From contig JAFYWF010000063.1 in assembly GCA_017558145.1 (NCBI GenBank), forward strand, positions 1-64,000: a stretch of 64,000 nucleotides of DNA, in the 5' to 3' direction. The position numbers were made by a program, and so were the translations under genes. Origin of the DNA: Lachnospiraceae bacterium. GTDB lineage: Bacteria > Bacillota > Clostridia > Lachnospirales > Lachnospiraceae. Under the pieces are notes generated by a model that ran no database searches, was not told the origin of the DNA, and saw nothing but the letters and a program-made list of their open reading frames with translations. Of this stretch, positions 1 through 6,735 are shown piece after piece. Position 1 is the stretch's first letter. Each line of letters opens with the position of its first letter.

Positions 1-1
1 C

Positions 2-469
2 GATAAAGTTGAAATCGTTGGTCTTAAAGAAGAATCTCAGAAATCTGTTGTAACAGATATCGAAATGTTCCGTAAATTATTAGACGAAGCTCAGGCTGGT
101 GACAACATCGGTGCTTTACTTCGTGGTGTTCAGAGAACAGAAATCGAAAGAGGACAGGTTCTTTCTAAACCAGGTAGCGTAAAATGTCATACAAAATTTA
201 CAGCTCAGGTTTACGTATTAACAAAAGAAGAAGGTGGACGTCATACTCCATTCTTCAACAACTACAGACCACAGTTCTACTTCAGAACAACTGACGTAAC
301 TGGTGTTTGTAACTTACCAGCAGGTACAGAAATGTGTATGCCTGGTGACAACATCGAAATGACTATCGAACTTATCCATCCAATCGCTATGGAACAGGGT
401 CTTACATTCGCTATCCGTGAAGGTGGACGTACAGTAGGTTCTGGTAGAGTTGCTACTATCATCGAATAA
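2..469 (+). CDS. tuf: Elongation factor Tu, C-terminal part (5' truncated by window edge)
   Basis: EF-Tu brings aminoacyl-tRNA to the ribosome as a GTP complex. The open frame runs in from the left edge without a stop, so only about 155 C-terminal residues are visible, covering the end of beta-barrel domain 2 and domain 3. Recognisable family stretches are [10 protein letters not shown], the conserved [14 protein letters not shown] block and the final [11 protein letters not shown] strand. Codon use is strongly biased (GAA, GGT, AAC, CGT), as expected for a very highly expressed gene. The GTP-binding domain lies outside the window. A strong intrinsic terminator follows 35 bases after the stop. 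Identification is near certain. Confidence 0.98.
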   Translation, partial: DKVEIVGLKEESQKSVVTDIEMFRKLLDEAQAGDNIGALLRGVQRTEIERGQVLSKPGSVKCHTKFTAQVYVLTKEEGGRHTPFFNNYRPQFYFRTTDVTGVCNLPAGTEMCMPGDNIEMTIELIHPIAMEQGLTFAIREGGRTVGSGRVATIIE

Positions 470-503
470 TTTCGAGTGATAGTTCACAAACCTAATAAAA
501 TCA

Positions 504-536
504 AGGCTTCCGAGAGAAATCTCGGGAGCCTTTTTT
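504..536 (+). terminator. Intrinsic terminator of tuf
   Basis: A GC-rich perfect 11-bp stem (GGCTTCCGAGA pairing with TCTCGGGAGCC) around a GAAA loop is followed by TTTTTT. This is a classic rho-independent terminator that isolates tuf from the accessory genes downstream. Confidence 0.95.
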
Positions 537-575
537 GAATTAAAGTCACTTTAATGGAATAAAGTAAAAGGTGTG

Positions 576-596
576 TTGGCTCTAAATTGGCTCTAA
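576..596. repeat. Tandem 10-bp direct repeat downstream of tuf
   Basis: TTGGCTCTAA occurs twice with an 11-base period, in the non-coding gap between the tuf terminator and the AbiE operon. A shorter match, GGCTCTA, lies at 2210-2216 on the other side of the AbiE genes. It could be a scar of integration, but the match is too short to be firm. Otherwise the 537-680 stretch shows only a 6-bp inverted repeat (ACTTTA/TAAAGT, 546-563). Confidence 0.35.
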
Positions 597-682
597 TAAA
601 TAAATAATCAGAATTGAAAGCAATAAAATAAAAGAATAAATATTTATGAGAACGAGTGCAATATATTTTGGAATTTGGCAAC

Positions 683-711
683 AATACACACAAGTTTATC
701 TAATGTGTATT
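683..711. promoter_or_regulatory. Operator-like inverted repeat 1 upstream of abiEi
   Basis: Perfect 8-bp arms AATACACA (683-690) and TGTGTATT (704-711) are separated by 13 bases. The same arm sequence recurs in a second inverted repeat 80 bases downstream, just before the antitoxin gene. AbiEi antitoxins are known to repress their own promoter by binding paired inverted repeats, so these two sites are the natural candidates. Binding itself is inference. Confidence 0.7.
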
Positions 712-762
712 TTTACTTAAATGTTGACTGAATAATAAAAGGATGTTAATATTTAAGCAACA

Positions 763-789
763 ATACACATAAGCTGGAATGATGTGTAT
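763..789. promoter_or_regulatory. Operator-like inverted repeat 2 upstream of abiEi
   Basis: Perfect arms ATACACAT (763-770) and ATGTGTAT (782-789) surround an 11-base spacer. The left half is preceded by CAACA, exactly as at repeat 1, so the two sites are direct copies of one operator. The site lies 27 bases before the abiEi start codon, a position suited to autorepression. Confidence 0.7.
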
Positions 790-815
790 AAATACTTGAT
801 AAGAGTTGGTGGATT

Positions 816-1358
816 ATGATTTTGACTTATAAGCAATGTATGGAGAAATATGGTAGTGATTATATGTTAAAAAAAGAAATAGCAGAGGGAAACATATTTC
901 AAAAAGAAAAAGGGATATATTCTTTAAGTAGAACTTGTTATGAGTTGGAAATAATTTGTGCAAAATATCCTAAAGCGGTATTTACCGGAGATAGTGCTTT
1001 TTACTATCATAACTTAACAGATGTGATTCCTGATTATTATCATTTGGCAACTATCAGAACTGATGCTAGGATAAAAGATGTGCGAGTAAAGCAAACATTT
1101 ATAAAAGAAGATATTTTTGATATGGGTATAATTAAAATGTCATATCATAATACCGAGATTTGTATTTACAACTTGGAGAGGATGTTGATTGAATTGGTTA
1201 GATTTCGAGGGAAACTACCATTTGATTATTATAAGGAAATTATTGGGTCATATAGGAATCGTGTGGATAATATAGATTTTACAAAAGTGGAAGAGTACGC
1301 AGCTAGGTTTAAATACTCGGATAAAATGATGCAGATTATTGAACTGGAGGTATTATAA
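816..1358 (+). CDS. abiEi: AbiEi-like antitoxin / autorepressor
   Basis: This 180-residue protein is the antitoxin partner of an AbiE-type (type IV) toxin-antitoxin system. Members have an N-terminal winged-helix DNA-binding part and a C-terminal domain that neutralises toxicity. Residues 1-60 fit the short wHTH, and the motif YPKAVFTGDSAFYYHNLTD in the middle is typical of the family. The ribosome site is weak (GGTGG). The stop overlaps the start of the next gene by one base (TAATG), giving translational coupling to the toxin. Two matching inverted repeats upstream are the likely operators. Assignment rests on sequence resemblance and gene order. Confidence 0.85.
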   Translation: MILTYKQCMEKYGSDYMLKKEIAEGNIFQKEKGIYSLSRTCYELEIICAKYPKAVFTGDSAFYYHNLTDVIPDYYHLATIRTDARIKDVRVKQTFIKEDIFDMGIIKMSYHNTEICIYNLERMLIELVRFRGKLPFDYYKEIIGSYRNRVDNIDFTKVEEYAARFKYSDKMMQIIELEVL

Positions 1359-2155
1359 TGAACTTGTTGGATGAAGTAGATAAAATAAAAAAAGACGGAT
1401 ACAGTGAAGCAAATGCAGAAGCAAAACTGTGTCAGGACATTATTATAAAGGCAATTTCGCAGAGTAGTCTGAATAGAAATGTTACCATTAAGGGCGGTGT
1501 TGTTATGCGTAGTCTGTCCAAGAATGCAAGACGAGCTACACAGGATTTGGACTTGGATTTTATTCGATTTTCTATATCGGAAGAATCTATAGGCGTATTT
1601 ATTGAAAAGTTGAATTGTATAGATGGGGTACGACTACGAATGTCAGCACCCATAGAGGAATTAAAACATCAGGATTATAAAGGCAAGCGTATTCATATCG
1701 AGATATTAGATGATTACGAAACTGTGCTTTCTTTAAAGATGGATATTGGTGTACACAAAGATTTGGATATTGAGCAGGAAGAGTATTGTTTTGATGTGTG
1801 TTTTCAAGAGGATTTTGCAAGTGTATTAATTAATTCATGTGAGCAGATGATTACAGAAAAATTAAAATCTTTGATGCGTTTTGGAATCCGATCTACCAGA
1901 TACAAAGATGTGTTTGACATTTGTTATTTGTCTGATTTGGCAGATATGGAGAAATTTAGATTCTGCATACAAAAGTATATATATGCAGACACAACAATTG
2001 ATGTATATGATGCGGATGAAATTAGAAAAAGAGCAGAGAGAATTTTTACCAGTAATACATACAAAAAGCAGGTGGAGCGTTCCAAGAAAAATTGGCTTGA
2101 TTGGTCAGTAGATGAAGTGTTAAAAAAGAATTTGGAATTTCTGTATAAAATATAA
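1358..2155 (+). CDS. abiEii: AbiEii-like nucleotidyltransferase toxin
   Basis: A 265-residue member of the AbiEii/AbiGii toxin family, a DNA-polymerase-beta-like nucleotidyltransferase fold. Visible family motifs are KGGVVMRS at residues 45-52, the metal-binding TQDLDLDF at 61-68, and the later EKLKSLMRFG...RYKDVFDICYL block near residues 168-190, which corresponds to the conserved lysine and D-x-x-D motifs. All expected motifs are intact, so it is probably active. AbiE systems block phage propagation and stabilise DNA by a bacteriostatic mechanism. The start overlaps the antitoxin stop by one base. Base composition is more AT-rich than tuf, consistent with acquired DNA. Confidence 0.88.
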   Translation: MNLLDEVDKIKKDGYSEANAEAKLCQDIIIKAISQSSLNRNVTIKGGVVMRSLSKNARRATQDLDLDFIRFSISEESIGVFIEKLNCIDGVRLRMSAPIEELKHQDYKGKRIHIEILDDYETVLSLKMDIGVHKDLDIEQEEYCFDVCFQEDFASVLINSCEQMITEKLKSLMRFGIRSTRYKDVFDICYLSDLADMEKFRFCIQKYIYADTTIDVYDADEIRKRAERIFTSNTYKKQVERSKKNWLDWSVDEVLKKNLEFLYKI

Positions 2156-2305
2156 TGGTGTATTAACTTGTGTGTATATGCGAATTAAATTATAAGAAGG
2201 GGTTATGGTGGCTCTATTTATAATGATAAACCTTTTTTATGAAAAAAAAGAGAAAATATAGTGAATATAATACATAGAAATATCTAATAAACTGTATCCA
2301 AGATA

Positions 2306-2419
2306 GTGGACAATCAGAATAAACCCATTACTAATAGTCAAATACAAGATTTAATTTCCAAGATGCGTGGGGGTGTAAGAGATACTAATACGAAATACAG
2401 GAAAATAGCAAATATATAA
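2306..2419 (+). CDS. Possible small ORF (37 codons), unassigned
   Basis: A short frame starting at GTG encodes a polar peptide beginning VDNQNKPITNSQIQDLISK. Its composition looks protein-like, but there is no clear ribosome site, the frame opens only 15 bases earlier after a stop, and I recognise no family. It could be a genuine small protein, a leader of the next gene, or the remnant of a longer one. The rest of the 2156-2432 gap shows nothing else beyond AT-rich sequence. Confidence 0.2.
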   Translation: MDNQNKPITNSQIQDLISKMRGGVRDTNTKYRKIANI

Positions 2420-2432
2420 GGGACAGGAGGAT

Positions 2433-3728
2433 GTGATTATTTTGACAAACTTATTAATTGATAATGAAAAGTTGCTTGCTGATTGGAATTATGACGGAAA
2501 TCAAAATGTTGATATTAATAATGTAACCATAGGTAGTAATAAAAAATTTTCTTGGAAATGTCATGTATGTTCTTATGTTTGGATTACTAGTCCTAATAAT
2601 CGTAACCAAGGTAGAGGATGTCCTTATTGTGCAGGGAAGGTTGTATGGCCAAGACATAATGATATTTGCACTACAGATCCCGCTATTGCGGCAGAATGGA
2701 ACAAAGAAAAAAATGGTGATTTGACAGCCAATGATGTAGCACCAATGAGTAATCGTGCATTTTGGTGGAAATGTAGTATTTGTAATTATGAATGGCATGC
2801 AATTGTAGGTAATCGTGTTAAAGGAAGAGGATGTCCTAATTGTGCTCATATACATCAGACATCTATACCAGAACAGATTGTTTATCATTATGTAAAACAA
2901 AGATTTGATGATGCCATAAATGGATATGTATCAGAATTGATTTCACCGTATAGTATAGATATTTTTATACCCTCTCTAAATATTGGAGTAGAATATGATG
3001 GTGAAAGATGGCATAAAGATGTTAAAAAGGATATGAGAAAAAGTATTCGTATAAAAGAAGCGGGAATTAAGTTAATTCGGCTTCGAGAAAAAGGATGCTT
3101 TTTTTTGAATGATAATTCAATTCAGATAAAAGTAAATAATCCTGAGTATAAATCATACGAATATTTAAACAGTACAATAATCGAATTGTTTGATGTGATA
3201 TCAAAAATGTTAGGGGAAAGGATATGCATTGAACCAGATTGTGCGGATATTAGTAGAAGAATCACATCAGTGTATAAAGATAATATGATAGAAAATTCTT
3301 TGGGAGAGAAAAATAAACAATTAGCTGCAGAATGGGATTATGAAATGAATGGTACATTAACACCATATCATGTAAAGTTAAAAAGTAATAAAAAAGTGGG
3401 ATGGATATGTCATAAATGTGGGGGGCAATGGATGACTACTATTTGTGATAGAACTGAAGGGAAAGGTTGCCCTGTATGTGCCGGGAAACGAGTTATGGTG
3501 GGATATAATGACTTAAAGACAAAAAATCCTAGTGTCGCAAGAGAGTGGAATTATAGGAAGAATGCACCATGGAATCCAGAAGAATTTACTTGTGGAAGTT
3601 CAAAAAAAGTTTGGTGGATTTGTTCAAAATGTAATAATGAATGGCAAGCTAATATTAGAAACAGAGCAGTCTTGCATTCAGCTTGTCCTGAGTGTTCTAG
3701 AAAAAAGCGTAAACAAGTCAATAACTAA
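2433..3728 (+). CDS. Zinc-ribbon repeat protein with Vsr-like nuclease domain
   Basis: A 431-residue protein built from four copies of a zinc-ribbon/treble-clef module (W-x-C-x2-C ... W ... NR ... GCPxC, as in DUF4379): two at about residues 10-66 and 75-136, and two at about 290-425. Between them, at about residues 145-225, sits a PD-(D/E)XK fold of the very-short-patch-repair type: SIDIFIPSLNIGVEYDGERWH followed by KEAGIKLIRLRE, with the acidic residues in place. This suggests a DNA-binding nuclease in defence or DNA processing; the substrate is unknown. AGGAGG at 2425-2430 lies only 2 bases from GTG 2433, so TTG 2442 may be the true start. It neighbours AbiE in an accessory patch. Confidence 0.75.
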   Translation: MIILTNLLIDNEKLLADWNYDGNQNVDINNVTIGSNKKFSWKCHVCSYVWITSPNNRNQGRGCPYCAGKVVWPRHNDICTTDPAIAAEWNKEKNGDLTANDVAPMSNRAFWWKCSICNYEWHAIVGNRVKGRGCPNCAHIHQTSIPEQIVYHYVKQRFDDAINGYVSELISPYSIDIFIPSLNIGVEYDGERWHKDVKKDMRKSIRIKEAGIKLIRLREKGCFFLNDNSIQIKVNNPEYKSYEYLNSTIIELFDVISKMLGERICIEPDCADISRRITSVYKDNMIENSLGEKNKQLAAEWDYEMNGTLTPYHVKLKSNKKVGWICHKCGGQWMTTICDRTEGKGCPVCAGKRVMVGYNDLKTKNPSVAREWNYRKNAPWNPEEFTCGSSKKVWWICSKCNNEWQANIRNRAVLHSACPECSRKKRKQVNN

Positions 3729-3805
3729 TTTTAAAAATAGAAATATTTTTAGTATATATCTGTTTAAAGATATAAAATATCTCCCTTTGAGAGTGAAAAT
3801 ATTAT

Positions 3806-3840
3806 AGCCAATACATATCTAATTCTAATATGTATTGGCT
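3806..3840. terminator. Perfect stem-loop between convergent genes
   Basis: Thirteen-base perfect arms AGCCAATACATAT and ATATGTATTGGCT surround a 9-base loop. There is no proper U-tract on either side, so termination is uncertain. Its place between the zinc-ribbon gene and a convergent gene remnant fits a bidirectional terminator or a leftover mobile-element end. Confidence 0.5.
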
Positions 3841-3859
3841 ATTGATGTTTAATATTTAA

Positions 3860-4045
3860 CTAGTCAGCATTATTGTAATTTCGCGTTTTTTCTGCCTGAT
3901 TCAAAGCATGCTCTCTTGCCTTTTCTTTATACTCAGGATGATCTGATTTATATTTCTCAATTAATCTTCTCAATTCCAATCCCCATGTATATTGTGATTC
4001 AACATCAGCATCAGCCGGATAAGGTCTAAAATCTGATTTTATGGT
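3860..4045 (-). pseudogene. Gene remnant, 3' end only
   Basis: On the minus strand an open frame reads FRPYPADADVESQYTWGLE and continues with a charged helical tail rich in Lys/Glu (LRRLIEKYKSDHPEYKEKAR), ending at a TAG at 3860-3862. The composition is clearly protein-like. There is no ATG, GTG or TTG start: going upstream the frame meets a TGA inside the end of the SGNH hydrolase gene. I read it as the C-terminal piece of a lost gene. I do not recognise the family. It marks a deletion or insertion boundary between the accessory patch and the SGNH gene. Confidence 0.5.
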
Positions 4046-4062
4046 AAAGAGGGGACTTGTTA

Positions 4063-5073
4063 TTATTCTTCAACTCCAAAGAAATATCCAAATCTATCAG
4101 CGATAGCTTGAATTCCGGCTTCGTTTAAATGATATTCATCTCTTAAATACTGGTCTTTGTTTTCAACAGTAATAACACCATAGTAATTATCAATGTAAGA
4201 AACACCGTTAGCAAGGATTACATTCATCTGATAATTCAAGTAATCAGGAAGTGTTCCGTTTCCTAAATTCTGTTTATCACCATCAAGGTAAAATCCATCT
4301 ACAGTAATGCCGCAAGCCGGTGTGGAAAGAACCACAGTACGAATATGCGGATAGGTTTTTTCAAGCAATTCTAAAGAGGCATTTAAAGAACCGGTCCAGG
4401 TAATAAGATCGTTAGGATCGGTAGCACTATACAGTGGACGATTATGTCTGTAATCACTTAAATCGTACATGATGACTAACATATCAATGGTTTTATAGTC
4501 TAAAGATTTTAGCATATTTACTGTCTCGATTTCAGTTTCAGTCATGGTGTTGGCAACATGTTCCACTAAAGAAAAATCTCCGGTACAAATAGCTTCTACA
4601 ACAGGGTATAAGCTTAATCCATCGGGCTTATAAGCTTCATCAAATGTTTCTTTGTATAATGTTTGGAAACTTCCTGCGAAAGAACCATCATATGCAACGC
4701 CATTCACTTCTTTTGCTAAAGCATCAGCAAGACCACCCTCTCCTTTATTGTCGGCAAAAGGAGAATTACCTAAGCATAAAATGCTAGTGATACCATCATC
4801 TACAGCGCCTTCCAAACGGGAGCTTTCCATTGGTTGGATGTGATCCATGGTTTCTACATCAAATTCGGTGGTGATTTCATCAGGATCATATCCTGATGAT
4901 TCGCCCTTGTTCCATACCAAAAACTTAATAATGGCAAAGATAAATAGAACAATTACTACAGCAAAAAAGATTACATGATAATTGAATTTTTGTAGTGTTT
5001 TCTTTTTAATATTTTTTTTCTTTACTTTTTTCTTCCCGGAGGGAATCTGTTTTTTCTTTATTTCTTTTTCCAT
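4063..5073 (-). CDS. Membrane-anchored SGNH/GDSL-like hydrolase
   Basis: About 336 residues: a very Lys-rich cytoplasmic N-terminus, one transmembrane helix at about residues 32-54, then an extracellular SGNH-fold domain. Block I appears as CLGNSPF near residue 100 and block V as DEYHLNEAGIQA near residue 320, giving the catalytic Asp/His pair; the nucleophile Ser is that of GNS. Members are esterases or acyltransferases acting on polysaccharides or lipids; the substrate is not evident. I prefer the second ATG (5073), because AAAGGA sits at the right distance from it and directly abuts the first ATG at 5082. It is divergent from the small transporter genes. Confidence 0.75.
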   Translation of the reverse strand: MEKEIKKKQIPSGKKKVKKKNIKKKTLQKFNYHVIFFAVVIVLFIFAIIKFLVWNKGESSGYDPDEITTEFDVETMDHIQPMESSRLEGAVDDGITSILCLGNSPFADNKGEGGLADALAKEVNGVAYDGSFAGSFQTLYKETFDEAYKPDGLSLYPVVEAICTGDFSLVEHVANTMTETEIETVNMLKSLDYKTIDMLVIMYDLSDYRHNRPLYSATDPNDLITWTGSLNASLELLEKTYPHIRTVVLSTPACGITVDGFYLDGDKQNLGNGTLPDYLNYQMNVILANGVSYIDNYYGVITVENKDQYLRDEYHLNEAGIQAIADRFGYFFGVEE

Positions 5074-5082
5074 TTTCTTCAT

Positions 5083-5483
5083 CCTTTTTATATCTAGGTT
5101 AGAGTTATAAAATTTCTTGATTAGAATTTAAACTTAAGATAGTATACATAGTAGGAATTCAATTCATAAAAATTGAATTATTGTTTTATATCTTATAAGT
5201 TTATGCTTCTATATATTTAATCATACATACTTGGCTACTATACATGAAGCGAAAATAAAAATCCAGTTTTTCATGTATTTTTAAGAAAAACTTCATAAAT
5301 CCTTTTTTTATAAATTAAGTAAATTGCATAAGGTTTATAAAACTAGAGTATCACTAATATTGGGAAAAAGCAAATAAGGATGGAAGTGTAAAGGGGAAAA
5401 GTAGCATAGGAAGTTTAGACAGAAATTAGATGAATTTACATAAAAAATAGGATGAGACGATAAAAATGGAAGGAAAAGTAAAA
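5083..5483. other. AT-rich divergent intergenic region
   Basis: About 400 bases separate the divergent SGNH and EamA genes. The only structured element I see is a 9-bp inverted repeat, ATACATGAA (5240-5248) with TTCATGTAT (5270-5278), which could be an operator or hairpin. No gene is supported here. Confidence 0.4.
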
Positions 5484-5846
5484 ATGAAAAAAATAGGAAT
5501 GAAACAAATATTATTGCTTCAAGCAATTATTGTTATCTATACCATCTCCGGTATTATGGCTAAATTTGCTTCTGCAGGGGAGACAATAGAAAAAATTATT
5601 TTATTTTTTGGATTAGATTTATTGTTTCTTGGAATTTATGCAATTTTATGGCAACAAATGATAAAAATATTTCCATTATCTGTGGCATATGCCAACAGAG
5701 CCATGGCTCTGTTGTGGTCAGCAGTTTGGGCGAGAATCATATTTGGGGAACACATTGGCCTAAAACAAATGTGTGGGATAATTTTGGTGATTATCGGGAC
5801 AGTTATCATTAATACAGATCAACAGGAGGAACAAGTAAATGAATAG
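5484..5846 (+). CDS. Small EamA/DMT-type transporter subunit A
   Basis: A small four-helix membrane protein (120 residues from ATG 5484, 126 from ATG 5466) of the drug/metabolite transporter superfamily. Helices can be read at about residues 6-28, 38-60, 66-86 and 90-110. Single four-helix subunits of this type act as dimers, for example ArnE/ArnF, which move an undecaprenyl-phosphate-linked sugar, or multidrug pairs. The next gene encodes a homologous subunit and overlaps by 8 bases, so the two very likely form a heterodimer. ATG 5484 has the better-placed AAGGA. Substrate unknown; the nearby polysaccharide genes make a lipid-linked sugar plausible. Confidence 0.75.
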   Translation: MKKIGMKQILLLQAIIVIYTISGIMAKFASAGETIEKIILFFGLDLLFLGIYAILWQQMIKIFPLSVAYANRAMALLWSAVWARIIFGEHIGLKQMCGIILVIIGTVIINTDQQEEQVNE

Positions 5847-6177
5847 CGTTTTTTTTTTAGTTGCTCTTTGTTCTGTAACGATTGCTTCGTTTTCTCAAGT
5901 ATTATTAAAAATGGGGGCCGGAAAAACGTATGCGTCCAAAATTCGGGAATATTTGAATTTCTTTGTAATCACCGGTTATGGGATGTTGTTTTTGTCCATG
6001 GTGCTGACTATTGTAGCATATAGCCACTTATCCTATCTAAGCGTTCCTGTGGTGGAAGCAGTGGGATACGTGTTGGTTCCTGTGTTAAGCTATTTTATTT
6101 TTAAAGAAAAGCTTTCCAAAAGAAAAATTTTAGGAATTGTTTTCATTTTGGCAGGAATTATTATTTATTATTTGTAA
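5839..6177 (+). CDS. Small EamA/DMT-type transporter subunit B
   Basis: A 112-residue partner of the preceding gene, again with four hydrophobic segments and the family pattern of a conserved glycine- and proline-containing third helix (SVPVVEAVGYVLVPVLSYFIFKEKLS) followed by the typical amphipathic EKLS linker and a last helix. The start overlaps the upstream stop by 8 bases, indicating coupled translation and equimolar subunits. The end overlaps a convergent small gene by 48 bases. The function is inferred from family only. Confidence 0.75.
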   Translation: MNSVFFLVALCSVTIASFSQVLLKMGAGKTYASKIREYLNFFVITGYGMLFLSMVLTIVAYSHLSYLSVPVVEAVGYVLVPVLSYFIFKEKLSKRKILGIVFILAGIIIYYL

Positions 6178-6414
6178 ATCACGGTACCATTTACAGTATT
6201 TATACATACGGTAGGTGGTACTGATTTTATGTAAAGCAGTTTCGTTATTGCACATATCAAGAAGCCTTTGACGTTGCTCTCGATTCATAGAAACATAATC
6301 AAGGTATGATATTTGTAATTCAGTTAAGGAATGAGCGCATCCAGGGCAAGTCAATTTGTGTCCGTTCAGTAAATGAATACGATTACAATTTTTACAAAAG
6401 TGTAAGTACATCAT
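6130..6414 (-). CDS. Small zinc-ribbon protein, function unknown
   Basis: Ninety-four residues starting MMYLHFCKNC, with C-x2-C (residues 7-10) and CPGC (23-26) flanking a HLLNGHKLT turn, a clear zinc ribbon. The remainder is charged and helical, with many Tyr and Arg. GAGG lies 9 bases before the ATG. It overlaps the 3' end of the convergent transporter gene. I do not recognise a named family; the zinc ribbon and basic tail would suit nucleic-acid or protein binding. Confidence 0.55.
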   Translation of the reverse strand: MMYLHFCKNCNRIHLLNGHKLTCPGCAHSLTELQISYLDYVSMNREQRQRLLDMCNNETALHKISTTYRMYKYCKWYRDLQIINNNSCQNENNS

Positions 6415-6574
6415 GGCGTGTTACCTCAGTAGATAATAATTTATTGTAAATATCAGTAATGATTTTGAGATTATTTTATTATTGTATGTATCGATTGGTA
6501 AAAGGAATTTATTATGTAGTTAGAATTGTGTCATATCCGGTAGAAAATGGCAATTTGTATAGAACGATGTTTTC

Positions 6575-6603
6575 TTGTAAAAAACGACAAAAAGTGATAT
6601 AAT
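6575..6603 (+). promoter_or_regulatory. Sigma-A-type promoter of the GH25/Ig-like gene
   Basis: TTGTAA (6575-6580) and TATAAT (6598-6603) are separated by exactly 17 bases and lie about 130 bases before the coding start, leaving a long leader. I see no other structured element in the 6415-6735 gap. Confidence 0.65.
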
Positions 6604-6735
6604 AATACGATTTTGTAAGTGTTTAAGCGATATTTGAAAAAACATTATGTTGGATGTTCTGAAACATGAATAAGATATGTGATAAATGAAACAAAACATT
6701 AAAGATGAGTTATTGTATAGAGTTTGGAGGAAAGA

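Noticed and set aside
576-2216. Attachment-site pair bracketing the AbiE genes
   Set aside because: The shared GGCTCTA is only seven bases and no integrase is present, so I list the tandem repeat without claiming an integrated element.
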